Position numbers and translations under genes: made by a program. Positions 1 to 6,617 of a stretch of DNA of 9,932 nucleotides are shown one piece after another. The DNA lies in contig JAJYZK010000084.1 in assembly GCA_021799945.1 (NCBI GenBank), positions 1-9,932 of the forward strand, in the 5' to 3' direction. The notes below the pieces were generated by a model. That model did no database searches. It was not told where the DNA came from and worked only from the letters and a program-made list of their open reading frames with translations. Origin of the DNA: Acidobacteriota bacterium. GTDB taxonomy: Bacteria; Acidobacteriota; Terriglobia; Terriglobales; Acidobacteriaceae. Within the stretch, counting starts at the first letter, position 1. The number at the start of each line of letters is the position of its first letter.

Positions 1-1
1 C

Positions 2-667
2 GAGCCGATCGCCGGGCAGTTTGTCTTCGATTTCGATTGCCCCGGGGAACGGCGGCTGGCGGAGGTCTGTTCTTCGGCGGCCTCGCGCGGCGCCCGCGGC
101 TCGCGCGTGACTGCGCTGTTCGTGGAGGCGGTGGCCCTGGAGGAGCGCGGCCTTGCGGAGGAGGCCGTCGCCGTTTACGAGCGAATCCTCGAGATCTAGG
201 AAGGCCATGCCCCCGCCTGCATCAATCTGGGAACGATTCATTACAACCAGCGCCGCTTCCTGGAAGCGGAGAATTTTTATCGCCGGGCGACGATCTCCGA
301 CTCCTCCTATGCCTTGGCCTACTTCGACCTGGGCAACGTGCTCGACGAGCTGCAGCGGCTGCCCGAAGCCATTGAGGCGTATCTCTGCGCGATACGCCTG
401 GCGCCCAGATACGCGGACGCGCACTACAACCTGGCCCTGGCCTACGAGCGCACCGCGGAGCGGCACAAAGCCTTGCGCCACTGGACCCGGTACGTCAAGC
501 TCGATCCCGTGGGCCCCTGGGCCAACCATGCGCGCAGTCAGGCGCGTAAAATCCTGGAACGGCAGAAACTTGCGGTCGTTTCCAGGAACCTTCGCAGCCG
601 CCCGGCTTACCGCTCGGCGGCCGGAGGTTCCGCTCCGACAGGGATGTTCGAAGGCCCCGCGCTGTAG
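2..667 (+). pseudogene. TPR-repeat protein gene with internal TAG stop, 5' end outside window
   Basis: Read in frame from base 2, the sequence gives a continuous TPR-like protein broken only by a TAG at 197-199. Before the stop lie a stretch with FVFDFD near its start and the helix LEERGLAEEAVAVYERILEI. After it come NLGTIHYNQRRFLEAENFYR, AYFDLGNVLDELQRLPEAIE and ADAHYNLALAYERTAERHKA, i.e. about three more TPR units with the usual W/LG/Y/A/P spacing, then an Arg-rich tail ending in TAG at 665-667. TPR arrays are protein-binding scaffolds. Both sides of the stop belong to the same repeat series in the same frame, so this is a point nonsense change, not a frameshift; a TPR linker normally has Asp or Glu there. 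From memory, some acidobacterial proteins join a MerR-like helix-turn-helix to such repeats; that part would lie left of the window and cannot be seen. A restart after the stop (for example TTG at 314) would give only a short fragment. A sequencing error is the main alternative. Confidence 0.75.
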
Positions 668-994
668 CTCGCTGCCGGGCAAAGGGCTCCGCCGGAGTCC
701 GTCCGTCCCACCCCACCGCCTCGCGCCGCTTGTAGACAGAGAAGCCGGCAAAGCGATAGCGTAACTATGGCTTTTTGCGATGTCGGTCCGGGACCGGTCC
801 GGGACCGGCCGGAAGAGCCGGGAGCTTAAGAGGAAGTCGGGTAGGCAGGCGGACAGGAGATCGCACCGGGAATCGGAGAAGACGCCCGCGGCGCCGGTTT
901 CCAGACTGGGGCTCCCCCCGGTTGCGTCGCTCCGCCGCCTGACGCGCAGGGCGGTTCGACTCGCGGCGCCTGCTCCCGGCCAAGGAAACCGTTC
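668..994. other. 327-base intergenic region, no gene recognised
   Basis: This stretch separates the broken TPR gene from the acyl-CoA dehydrogenase gene. Open frames across it are rich in Arg, Ser and Pro and look like GC-rich noise. It holds an AT-richer patch around 748-778 (with TAACTAT at 762-768), which could contain a promoter, although I cannot place a convincing -35/-10 pair. It also holds the tandem palindromic repeat at 785-806 and the ribosome binding site of the next gene at 982-986. I see no hairpin with a T-tract that would terminate the upstream gene. Confidence 0.6.
785..806. repeat. Two head-to-tail copies of the palindrome GGTCCGGGACC
   Basis: The 11-mer GGTCCGGGACC occurs at 785-795 and again, immediately adjacent and identical, at 796-806. 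Each copy is an inverted repeat (GGTCC, central G, GGACC). The block lies about 190 bases upstream of the acyl-CoA dehydrogenase start. Two palindromes spaced 11 bases apart lie on the same face of the helix, which would suit a dimeric repressor. It may equally be a slippage duplication in GC-rich DNA. Regulatory function is inference only. Confidence 0.5.
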
Positions 995-2173
995 ATGTCC
1001 GATTTTGCCGTTGCTGAGTCCATTCCTTCTCCCCTCAGCATTCTTTCCGAAGAGGAGCAGCTCTTTCGGGAGACTGTGCGCCAATTCGCTCAGGAATACA
1101 TCGCTCCCCAGGCGCGGGCCATGGATGAGCAGCAGCACTTCCACGCCGAGCTGATTCCGCAGCTCTTCAATCTGGGGCTGATGGGCATCGAGACGCCGGT
1201 GGAGTACGGCGGCGCCGGCGGGACGTTCTTCGAGGCCATCTTGGCGGTGGAGGAAATCTCGGCGGCCGACCCGGCCGTCGGCGTGCTGGTCGACGTTCAA
1301 AACACGCTCTGCGTCAATGCCCTGCTGCGCTGGGGCACACCGGAACAGAAGCGGCAGTTTCTACCCCGCCTGGCGGCCGATACGGTCGCCGCCTACGCGT
1401 TGAGCGAGGCGGCCTCCGGTTCCGACGCCTTCGCCTTGCAGACCCACGCGGAAAAACACAGCGACCACTACCGGCTGACCGGGCAGAAGCTCTGGATTTC
1501 CAATGCCAAAGAGGCCGGCCTCTTCATCGTTTTCGCCACCCTCGACCCCTCCGCCGGGTACAAGGGAATTACCGCCTTCCTGGTGGACCGGCGCGCGCCG
1601 GGACTTACCGTGGGGAAAAAAGAGGATAAACTCGGCGTCCGCGCCTCCTCTACCTGCGAGATTGTTCTCGACGAATGCCGGATTCCCGCGGCGAATCTGC
1701 TGGGCGAACCGGGGAAGGGCTACAAGGTCGCCATGGAGGCGCTGAACGAGGGCCGGATCGGCATTGGAGCGCAGATGGTGGGTCTGGCCCAGGGCGCCTG
1801 GTCGCACGCCGTGCGTTATGCCCGGGAGAGGGTGCAGTTCGGCAAACCGATCGCCGAGTTTCAGGCGGTGCAATTCTCGCTGGCGCAGACGGCCACCGAG
1901 ATTGAGGCGGCGCGTCTGCTGGTGTACAACTGCGCCCGATTGAAGGACGCCCGGCGCGCCTTTATGAAGGAGGCGGCCATGTGCAAACTTTTCGCTTCCC
2001 AGGTGGCCGAGCGGGCCGCCAGCCAGGCGGTTGAACTCTTCGGCGGTTACGGCTTTGTCAAGGATTACCCCGTCGAGAAATATTATCGGGACGCGAAGGT
2101 GGGAAAAATCTACGAAGGAACCTCCAATATGCAGCTCGCCACCATCGCCAAAGCCATCCTGAAAGATTCCTGA
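995..2173 (+). CDS. Acyl-CoA dehydrogenase (short/branched-chain type)
   Basis: A 392-residue flavoenzyme that would introduce the alpha-beta double bond into an acyl-CoA and pass electrons to electron-transfer flavoprotein; cytosolic. Length is normal for short-chain acyl-CoA dehydrogenases. The first family signature, ALSEAASGSD, lies at 135-144; RVQFGKPIAEFQ at 279-290 and LFGGYGFVKDYPVEKYYRD around 348-366 are typical of the C-terminal helical domain. The catalytic base is Glu374 in YEGTSNMQ, the position used by short- and medium-chain enzymes rather than the shifted Glu of isovaleryl-CoA dehydrogenase. The C-terminal third resembles ACADSB (2-methyl-branched-chain) most closely, but substrate length cannot be fixed from sequence. 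The ATG is preceded by AAGGA at 982-986, 8 bases away. It is the first gene of a co-directional run; the next gene starts 45 bases downstream. No matching ETF, enoyl-CoA hydratase or thiolase gene is in view. Confidence 0.95.
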   Translation: MSDFAVAESIPSPLSILSEEEQLFRETVRQFAQEYIAPQARAMDEQQHFHAELIPQLFNLGLMGIETPVEYGGAGGTFFEAILAVEEISAADPAVGVLVDVQNTLCVNALLRWGTPEQKRQFLPRLAADTVAAYALSEAASGSDAFALQTHAEKHSDHYRLTGQKLWISNAKEAGLFIVFATLDPSAGYKGITAFLVDRRAPGLTVGKKEDKLGVRASSTCEIVLDECRIPAANLLGEPGKGYKVAMEALNEGRIGIGAQMVGLAQGAWSHAVRYARERVQFGKPIAEFQAVQFSLAQTATEIEAARLLVYNCARLKDARRAFMKEAAMCKLFASQVAERAASQAVELFGGYGFVKDYPVEKYYRDAKVGKIYEGTSNMQLATIAKAILKDS

Positions 2174-2210
2174 GGCCCTAAAATTCATGCAGGCAACGCG
2201 AGGCTTCGGC

Positions 2211-2217
2211 GGAGGAG
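2211..2217 (+). promoter_or_regulatory. Shine-Dalgarno GGAGGAG unusually close to the start
   Basis: A strong GGAGGAG ends only one base before the ATG at 2219. Counting from GGAGG the spacer is 3 bases, shorter than the usual 5-9. No other in-frame start lies nearby (the next Met is residue 44, inside the fold), and the N-terminus MIRVGV fits the family, so the start is kept. Confidence 0.6.
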
Positions 2218-2218
2218 A

Positions 2219-3184
2219 ATGATACGGGTTGGGGTGGAAGAGCGCATCGGCCCGGAGCTGCTGGCAGGCTTCCATGGCGATCTCCAGGTGGTCCGAATCC
2301 CCGAGGATCCCGGCGGCGGGGTGGAGATCGACTTCTGGATTGTTCCGATGAGCGCCAAGACCGCGCGCCGTCAATGGCCGCACCTGCGCGGGGTTCGAGT
2401 GGTGCAGTGCCTTTCGGCGGGCGTGGACTCGGTCCGGGGTTACCTGCCGCCGGACGTGATCCTGTGCGATGGGCGCGGAGTCCACGATATTCCCACGGCG
2501 GAGTGGGCGGTGGCCGCGGTTCTGGCCATGCAGAAATATCTGCCCCTGTATTGCGAGCTTCAGACTCGGGAGGACTGGGGCGGCCGCCGTCGGGCGGAAC
2601 AGCTCTACTTCCTGAGCCACGAGCGGGCGCCCGGCTGCGAAGCTCCGCTGCTGGTGGATGAGGTCGCCGACCTGACGGTGCTGATCCTCGGCTACGGCTC
2701 GATCGGGGCCGCCGTCGAGGCGCGTCTGGCGCCCTTCGGAGCGCGATTTCTGCGCCTGGCCCGGGAGGCCAAGCCGGGGGTGCATGCCGCGGCGGCCCTC
2801 GACGAGCTGCTTCCGCAGGCCGATATCGTGGTGATCTGCGCTCCCCTTACCTCCGAAACGCGCCACATGCTGAATGCCGCAAGACTGGCCCGGATGAAGC
2901 GCGGCGCCTTGCTGGTGAATGCCGGACGGGGCCCGGTGGTGGAGACCGATGCCCTGGTGAGGGCGCTCGAGGAGGGTAGAATCCGCGCGGCTCTCGACGT
3001 AACCGACCCCGAGCCCCTTCCCCCCGGGCATCCCCTGTGGAAGGCGCCCAACCTGCTCCTCACGCCGCATGTGGCGGGAGGATCGGCGAAGTTTCTGGGA
3101 CGGGCTTTGAAGCTGGCCGCCGAGCAGGCGCGCCGCCTGGGCTGCGGGGAATCGCTGCGAAATGTCGTCTCCGGCGAGTACTGA
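2219..3184 (+). CDS. D-isomer-specific 2-hydroxyacid dehydrogenase
   Basis: A 321-residue NAD(P)-dependent dehydrogenase that would interconvert a 2-oxoacid and a D-2-hydroxyacid in the cytosol. The Rossmann glycine motif is LGYGSIG, with Gly158, Gly160 and Gly163. The catalytic triad of the family is complete: Arg237 in NAGRGPVVE, Glu265 in DVTDPEP and His284 in LTPHVAGG. The substrate-side loop CLSAGVD is at 64-70. Between Trp120 and the Rossmann strand starting near Val154 there are about 34 residues where many family members have about half as many, so this protein carries an extra Arg-rich loop at the domain hinge. Whether it acts on glyoxylate/hydroxypyruvate, phosphoglycerate or lactate-like substrates cannot be told. 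At 321 residues it has no ACT domain, unlike full-length SerA. It sits between an acyl-CoA dehydrogenase and a metallo-hydrolase gene, probably in one transcript. Confidence 0.93.
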   Translation: MIRVGVEERIGPELLAGFHGDLQVVRIPEDPGGGVEIDFWIVPMSAKTARRQWPHLRGVRVVQCLSAGVDSVRGYLPPDVILCDGRGVHDIPTAEWAVAAVLAMQKYLPLYCELQTREDWGGRRRAEQLYFLSHERAPGCEAPLLVDEVADLTVLILGYGSIGAAVEARLAPFGARFLRLAREAKPGVHAAAALDELLPQADIVVICAPLTSETRHMLNAARLARMKRGALLVNAGRGPVVETDALVRALEEGRIRAALDVTDPEPLPPGHPLWKAPNLLLTPHVAGGSAKFLGRALKLAAEQARRLGCGESLRNVVSGEY

Positions 3185-3206
3185 TCTGCGGATCGAGCCG
3201 CGCCCG

Positions 3207-3228
3207 GCTGCATCTATGCTGCATCTAT
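3207..3228. repeat. Tandem 11-base duplication GCTGCATCTAT x2
   Basis: GCTGCATCTAT at 3207-3217 is followed directly by an identical copy at 3218-3228, in the 60-base gap before the metallo-hydrolase gene and just upstream of its ribosome binding site (AAGGA, 3235-3239). It creates two TCTAT boxes 11 bases apart that loosely resemble -10 elements. A function is speculative; a slippage duplication is the simple explanation. Confidence 0.5.
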
Positions 3229-3244
3229 TCAGGTAAGGATCGAG

Positions 3245-4168
3245 ATGCTTCCATCCGTCCATCGCCGCCACCCCGTTCTCAGCCGGATCCGCTCTCTGGG
3301 AACGATCGTTGGGGAGTCGGCCTTTGGAAGCATGTCCGGCTTCTCCCGGCGGCCGGAGCTGGCCGGTCCGCTCCAACTCGGAATCACCTTCATCGGCCAC
3401 TCGTCTTTCCTGATTCAAATCGGTGGCCGGAATCTGCTCATCGATCCGGTTTTTGCGGCGCGGCTCATTGCCCTGCGCCGGCTGCGGCGTCCGGGCGTGC
3501 GGATCCTCCATCTACCGCCGATCGATGCCGTCCTACTGTCTCACGCCCATATGGATCACCTGAACCGGCCCTCCTTGCGGAGGGTTGTCGCTCATACGCG
3601 CCGGCTCACCGGGAGGGCCCCGGCGGTGGTTGTGCCCTGGGGAGTGGAAGACCTGGTGGGCGATCTCGGATTTTCGCGGGTGCAGGCGATGGAGTGGTGG
3701 CAGATCCGGCAGGTGGCCGGCCTGGAGATCACCATGACCCCGGCCAAACACTGGGGAGCGCGGCTGTTCCGCGATACCCATCGCGGCTTCGGAGGGTACC
3801 TGGTTCGCAGCGCGGTCCATTCGGTCTATCACTCCGGGGACACGGCCTACTTCGATGGCTTCCTGCGGATCGGCGAGCGGCTGAGGCCGCAGGCGGCCCT
3901 TCTTCCCATCGGGGCCTACAACCCGGATCACTACCGGCGGATGCACATGTCGCCGGAAGAGGCTCTGCGCGCCTTCCAGGATCTTGGAGCGCAGCGAATG
4001 ATTCCGATGCACTTTGGAACCTTCCGGCTCTCCCGCGAGCCGATGGACGAGCCGGTAAAGCGCTTGCTTTCGGCGGCCGCGGGGGCCGGTTTGCTGCCGG
4101 CGGTGCAGGTGCTCGGGGAAGGAGAATCGCGGATCGTATGCGCCGATTCCGTGGACGGCGTCTGCTGA
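3245..4168 (+). CDS. Metallo-beta-lactamase-fold hydrolase, NAPE-PLD/UlaG-like
   Basis: A 307-residue metallo-beta-lactamase-fold hydrolase. The metal-binding set is complete: SHAHMDHL supplies His100, His102, Asp104 and His105; His169 lies in PAKHWGARL, Asp199 in YHSGDTAYF and His256 in PMHFGTF. The order and the blocks HSSFLIQ (52-58), LPIGAYNP (220-227) and MSPEEALRAF (235-244) match the group that contains mammalian NAPE-hydrolysing phospholipase D and bacterial homologues, related to UlaG lactonases. It would therefore bind two zinc (or iron) ions and hydrolyse a phosphodiester or lactone; the bacterial substrate is unknown. The segment before residue 45 is variable, and I see no clear signal peptide, so a cytosolic or inner-membrane-associated location is likely. 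The ATG has AAGGA at 3235-3239 with a 5-base spacer. Gaps of 60 bases before and 69 after allow cotranscription with its neighbours. Confidence 0.9.
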   Translation: MLPSVHRRHPVLSRIRSLGTIVGESAFGSMSGFSRRPELAGPLQLGITFIGHSSFLIQIGGRNLLIDPVFAARLIALRRLRRPGVRILHLPPIDAVLLSHAHMDHLNRPSLRRVVAHTRRLTGRAPAVVVPWGVEDLVGDLGFSRVQAMEWWQIRQVAGLEITMTPAKHWGARLFRDTHRGFGGYLVRSAVHSVYHSGDTAYFDGFLRIGERLRPQAALLPIGAYNPDHYRRMHMSPEEALRAFQDLGAQRMIPMHFGTFRLSREPMDEPVKRLLSAAAGAGLLPAVQVLGEGESRIVCADSVDGVC

Positions 4169-4237
4169 GCCGCAGTCTCTCGCCGTGGTCTTGCGCCATG
4201 GTCTTTCTGAGTGGGGCGATAAGGGGGAAAAGACTAG

Positions 4238-4957
4238 ATGCATCCCGACATGACGGACAAGGCCGTTCTCATCGCCGGAGGCACGGGTGGTTTGGGACGC
4301 GCCATCAGCCTCCTGTTCCTGGAGCATGGGGCGAAGGTCGCGGTCACCTGGCGGAGGCCCGAGGAGTTTGCGGCGCTCGAAGCCGCCGCCGGCGCCCTCT
4401 CTGCCCGGCTGCTGGGCTGTCCGGCGGAGCTCGCCGACCCGCGGAGCGCGGAAGCTGTCGTCGGCCGGATCCTCTCCGCCTGGAGTCGGTTGGACGCCCT
4501 GGTCAATGCCGTCGGCGGGTATGCGGGCGGAATCAAGCTGTGGGAGACGACGCCGGAGACGCTGGATCGCATGCTGGATCTGAATCTGCGCGCCGGATTT
4601 GCGCTGGCCCGAGCCGTCGTGCCGGCCATGCTGGCCCGGCGCAGCGGGGTCATCGTCAACGTTGCGGCCAAGGCGGCATGGGATCACGCGGCGGGAGCTT
4701 CGGCCTATGCGGCCTCCAAGGCCGCCGCTCTGGCCATGATGGACTCGCTGGCCGCGGAGCTGAAGGGCTCGGGCCTTCGGGTGAACTCCATTCTGCCCAG
4801 CATCATCGACACGGAGGCCAATCGCAAGGCGATGCCGGACGCGGACTTCGCGAAGTGGCCCAAGCCGGAGGCCATTGCCCGCACCGCGCTTTTCCTCTGC
4901 AGCGACGACGCCGGCGCCGTTCACGGCGCCGCCATTCCCGTGTTCGGAAACAATTAA
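4238..4957 (+). CDS. SDR-family reductase resembling quinoid dihydropteridine reductase
   Basis: A 239-residue short-chain dehydrogenase with the nucleotide-binding motif GGTGGLG (Gly14, Gly18, Gly20) and the active-site pair Tyr157 and Lys161 (YAASK). The usual catalytic Ser, 13 residues before the Tyr, is Ala144 here, in the block AAKAAWD. The same Ala and the following KAA occur in animal dihydropteridine reductase (QDPR). Two more blocks match QDPR: VGGYAGG at 92-98 (AGGWAGG there) and ILPSIIDTEANRKAMPDADF at 185-204 ([20 protein letters not shown] there). QDPR reduces quinonoid dihydropterin with NADH, regenerating tetrahydropterin for aromatic amino-acid hydroxylases. That activity is a good guess here but not shown: no pterin or hydroxylase gene is in the window. 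A FabG-type 3-oxoacyl reductase is less likely without the Ser. The ATG is chosen because AAGGGGG at 4221-4227 lies 10 bases upstream; the second Met (residue 5) would be 22 bases away. Confidence 0.85.
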   Translation: MHPDMTDKAVLIAGGTGGLGRAISLLFLEHGAKVAVTWRRPEEFAALEAAAGALSARLLGCPAELADPRSAEAVVGRILSAWSRLDALVNAVGGYAGGIKLWETTPETLDRMLDLNLRAGFALARAVVPAMLARRSGVIVNVAAKAAWDHAAGASAYAASKAAALAMMDSLAAELKGSGLRVNSILPSIIDTEANRKAMPDADFAKWPKPEAIARTALFLCSDDAGAVHGAAIPVFGNN

Positions 4958-5057
4958 ACGCACTTGCTCCGGCCTGGCGCGCGCGGATGCCGCCGTTCTG
5001 CCGCTGCTCCCGCCCATGCGCACTGCGTGGCGGCGAAGCGCCCTCCCGGCTTTCGTC

Positions 5058-5063
5058 TAGAAT
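5058..5063 (+). promoter_or_regulatory. Possible -10 box TAGAAT upstream of gatB
   Basis: TAGAAT matches the sigma-70 -10 consensus at five of six positions and lies in the largest gap of the co-directional run, 40 bases before the gatB ATG. No acceptable -35 hexamer is found 16-18 bases upstream, so this is only a candidate. Confidence 0.2.
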
Positions 5064-5085
5064 CGAACAGGATTAATCGAACAGG
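5061..5085. repeat. Direct repeat AATCGAACAGG, 14-base period
   Basis: AATCGAACAGG occurs at 5061-5071 and again at 5075-5085, separated by ATT, in the 146-base leader region before gatB. The second copy ends in the only G-rich stretch (AGGGG at 5084-5087 region) near the gatB start, 16 bases from the ATG. The repeat could be a binding site or a slippage product. Confidence 0.5.
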
Positions 5086-5103
5086 GGTTTCCCGGATTCC
5101 GCA

Positions 5104-6594
5104 ATGGCTCCCACTCCCTCGGCTTCCTCCGAAGTTCTGGCGCGTTACGAGCCCGTCATCGGGCTGGAAGTGCACGTGCAGCTTCTTACCAACAGCAAGG
5201 CCTTCTGCGGGTGCGCCAACCGCTTCGGCGGCGCGCCCAATACCCACATCTGCCCGGTCTGCCTCGGGTTGCCGGGCGCCCTGCCGGTGCTCAACCGGCG
5301 CGCCGTGGAGTTCGCCGTGCTGGCCGCGCTGGCGCTGAACTGCGAGGTGCGGGAACGGTCGATCTTCGCCCGCAAGAATTATTTCTATCCCGACCTGCCC
5401 AAGGGCTACCAGATTTCGCAGTTCGACAAGCCCCTCGCCGAGCATGGATGGATCGACACGCCTTCCTTTGACGCCTCCGGACAGCCGGTCACCAAGCGCA
5501 TCGGCATCACCCGCCTGCACATGGAAGAAGATGCGGGCAAGAGCATGCATGAGGGATTTCCGGAGTCCGCCCGCAAGACCTATGTGGACCTGAACCGCTG
5601 CGGCACGCCGCTGATCGAGATCGTCAGCGAGCCCGATATCCGCACCCCGGATGAGGCCTACGAATATCTCACCCGCCTGAAGGACATCCTCCTCTACACC
5701 GGAGTCAGCGATTGCAACATGGAGCAGGGCTCTCTGCGCTGCGACTCCAACGTGATCGTGCGGCCGCGCGGGCAGCAGAGGTTCGGAACGAAGGCCGAGG
5801 TGAAGAACGTCAACAGTTTCCGCTTTATTCGCGCCGCGCTGGAATACGAGATTGAGCGCCAGGCCGCCCTGCTGGACAGCGGAGGCCGGGTGGCGCAGGA
5901 GACGCGGCTCTGGAATGCGGCCGAGGGCCGCACCTACTCCATGCGCTCCAAGGAGCAGGCGCACGATTACCGCTATTTTCCGGAGCCGGACCTGCCTCCC
6001 CTGGTGGTGACGCCGGAATGGAAGTCCGCGATTGCCGCCGCCATCCCGGAACTGCCCGAGGCGCGGCGGCGGCGCATGATCGCCGAATACGAAATCACGC
6101 CGCAGGATGCGCAAACGCTGACCGCGACCCGGGACTTCGCCGACCGCTTTGAGGCCGCCGCGAAGCGCGCGAAAAGCCCCAAACGCGTCGCCAACCTGAT
6201 CCAGAGCGAGCTGATGGGCCGCCTGAAAGCGGAGGGCCTGGACCTGGAGCAGTCTCCCATTTCGATGGAGGGGCTGGTGCAGGCGGCGGACCTCGCGGAA
6301 TCCGGCGAACTCTCCAGCAAACAGTTGAAGGGGCTGCTGGACTCGGCCTTCGCCTCCAGGGAAGACTTCGGCCCGGTCTACGAGCGGGAGAAACCGAAGC
6401 AGATCGGCGATCCGGAGACCCTGAACCGCTGGCTCGACGAGGTGATCGCGGCGAATCCCAAGCAGGTGGAGCAATATCGCGGCGGGAAAAAGACGGTGGC
6501 CGCCTTCTTTGTCGGGCAGGTGATGCGGCTCTCCAAAGGGCAGGCCAATCCGGCGCTGCTCAATGAACTGGCGGCGAAAAAACTGGACGCATAA
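5104..6594 (+). CDS. gatB: Asp-tRNA(Asn)/Glu-tRNA(Gln) amidotransferase subunit B
   Basis: GatB of the GatCAB complex, which converts mischarged Glu-tRNA(Gln) and/or Asp-tRNA(Asn) to the correct amide form; GatB binds the tRNA and phosphorylates the acyl group. The protein has 496 residues, near the usual 475-500. Landmarks in order: YEPVIGLEVHVQL at 15-27; four zinc-type cysteines Cys35, Cys37, Cys50 and Cys53; ARKNYFYPDLPKGYQISQ from 89; LHMEEDAGKS at 138-147; the family signature VDLNRCGTPLIEIVSEPD at 161-178; DYRYFPEPDLPP at 288-299; then the helical YqeY-like tail from about 345, ending with GGKKTVAAFFVGQVM. gatA and gatC are not adjacent, so the complex is assembled from scattered genes. 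ATG 5104 is the first start after an in-frame TAA at 5074, but no good Shine-Dalgarno lies at normal distance (AGGGG is 16 bases away). Downstream, 23 bases separate it from the permease gene. Confidence 0.98.
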   Translation: MAPTPSASSEVLARYEPVIGLEVHVQLLTNSKAFCGCANRFGGAPNTHICPVCLGLPGALPVLNRRAVEFAVLAALALNCEVRERSIFARKNYFYPDLPKGYQISQFDKPLAEHGWIDTPSFDASGQPVTKRIGITRLHMEEDAGKSMHEGFPESARKTYVDLNRCGTPLIEIVSEPDIRTPDEAYEYLTRLKDILLYTGVSDCNMEQGSLRCDSNVIVRPRGQQRFGTKAEVKNVNSFRFIRAALEYEIERQAALLDSGGRVAQETRLWNAAEGRTYSMRSKEQAHDYRYFPEPDLPPLVVTPEWKSAIAAAIPELPEARRRRMIAEYEITPQDAQTLTATRDFADRFEAAAKRAKSPKRVANLIQSELMGRLKAEGLDLEQSPISMEGLVQAADLAESGELSSKQLKGLLDSAFASREDFGPVYEREKPKQIGDPETLNRWLDEVIAANPKQVEQYRGGKKTVAAFFVGQVMRLSKGQANPALLNELAAKKLDA

Positions 6595-6603
6595 CTCCGG
6601 TCC

Positions 6604-6610
6604 GGGAGGA
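6604..6610 (+). promoter_or_regulatory. Shine-Dalgarno GGGAGGA that fixes a TTG start
   Basis: GGGAGGA lies 7 bases before the TTG at 6618. It supports this rare start codon for the permease; no ATG or GTG in the same frame offers a comparable site and all transmembrane helices follow this TTG. Confidence 0.75.
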
Positions 6611-6617
6611 CGAACGA

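Noticed and set aside
197..199. Amber recoding (for example pyrrolysine) of the TPR gene
   Set aside because: TAG also serves as the normal stop for this frame at 665-667 and for the FAD oxidase at 8644-8646, and a TPR linker gives no reason for a special residue.
948..975. tRNA-like GGTTCGACTC
   Set aside because: It resembles a T-loop, but the flanking five-base arms (GGCGG and CGCGG) do not pair and no acceptor, D or anticodon arm can be folded around it.
1361..3511. 716-codon open frame on the minus strand across three plus-strand genes
   Set aside because: It lies opposite the acyl-CoA dehydrogenase, 2-hydroxyacid dehydrogenase and metallo-hydrolase genes, is rich in Arg/Gly/Pro/His, shows no family motif, and is the expected shadow of GC-rich coding DNA. 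The similar minus-strand frames at 3533-5023 and 4954-6474 are rejected for the same reason.
3037..5076. 679-codon open frame on the plus strand
   Set aside because: It runs out of frame through three genes with complete catalytic motifs and has a repetitive Arg/Gly/Ala composition; no domain is recognisable.
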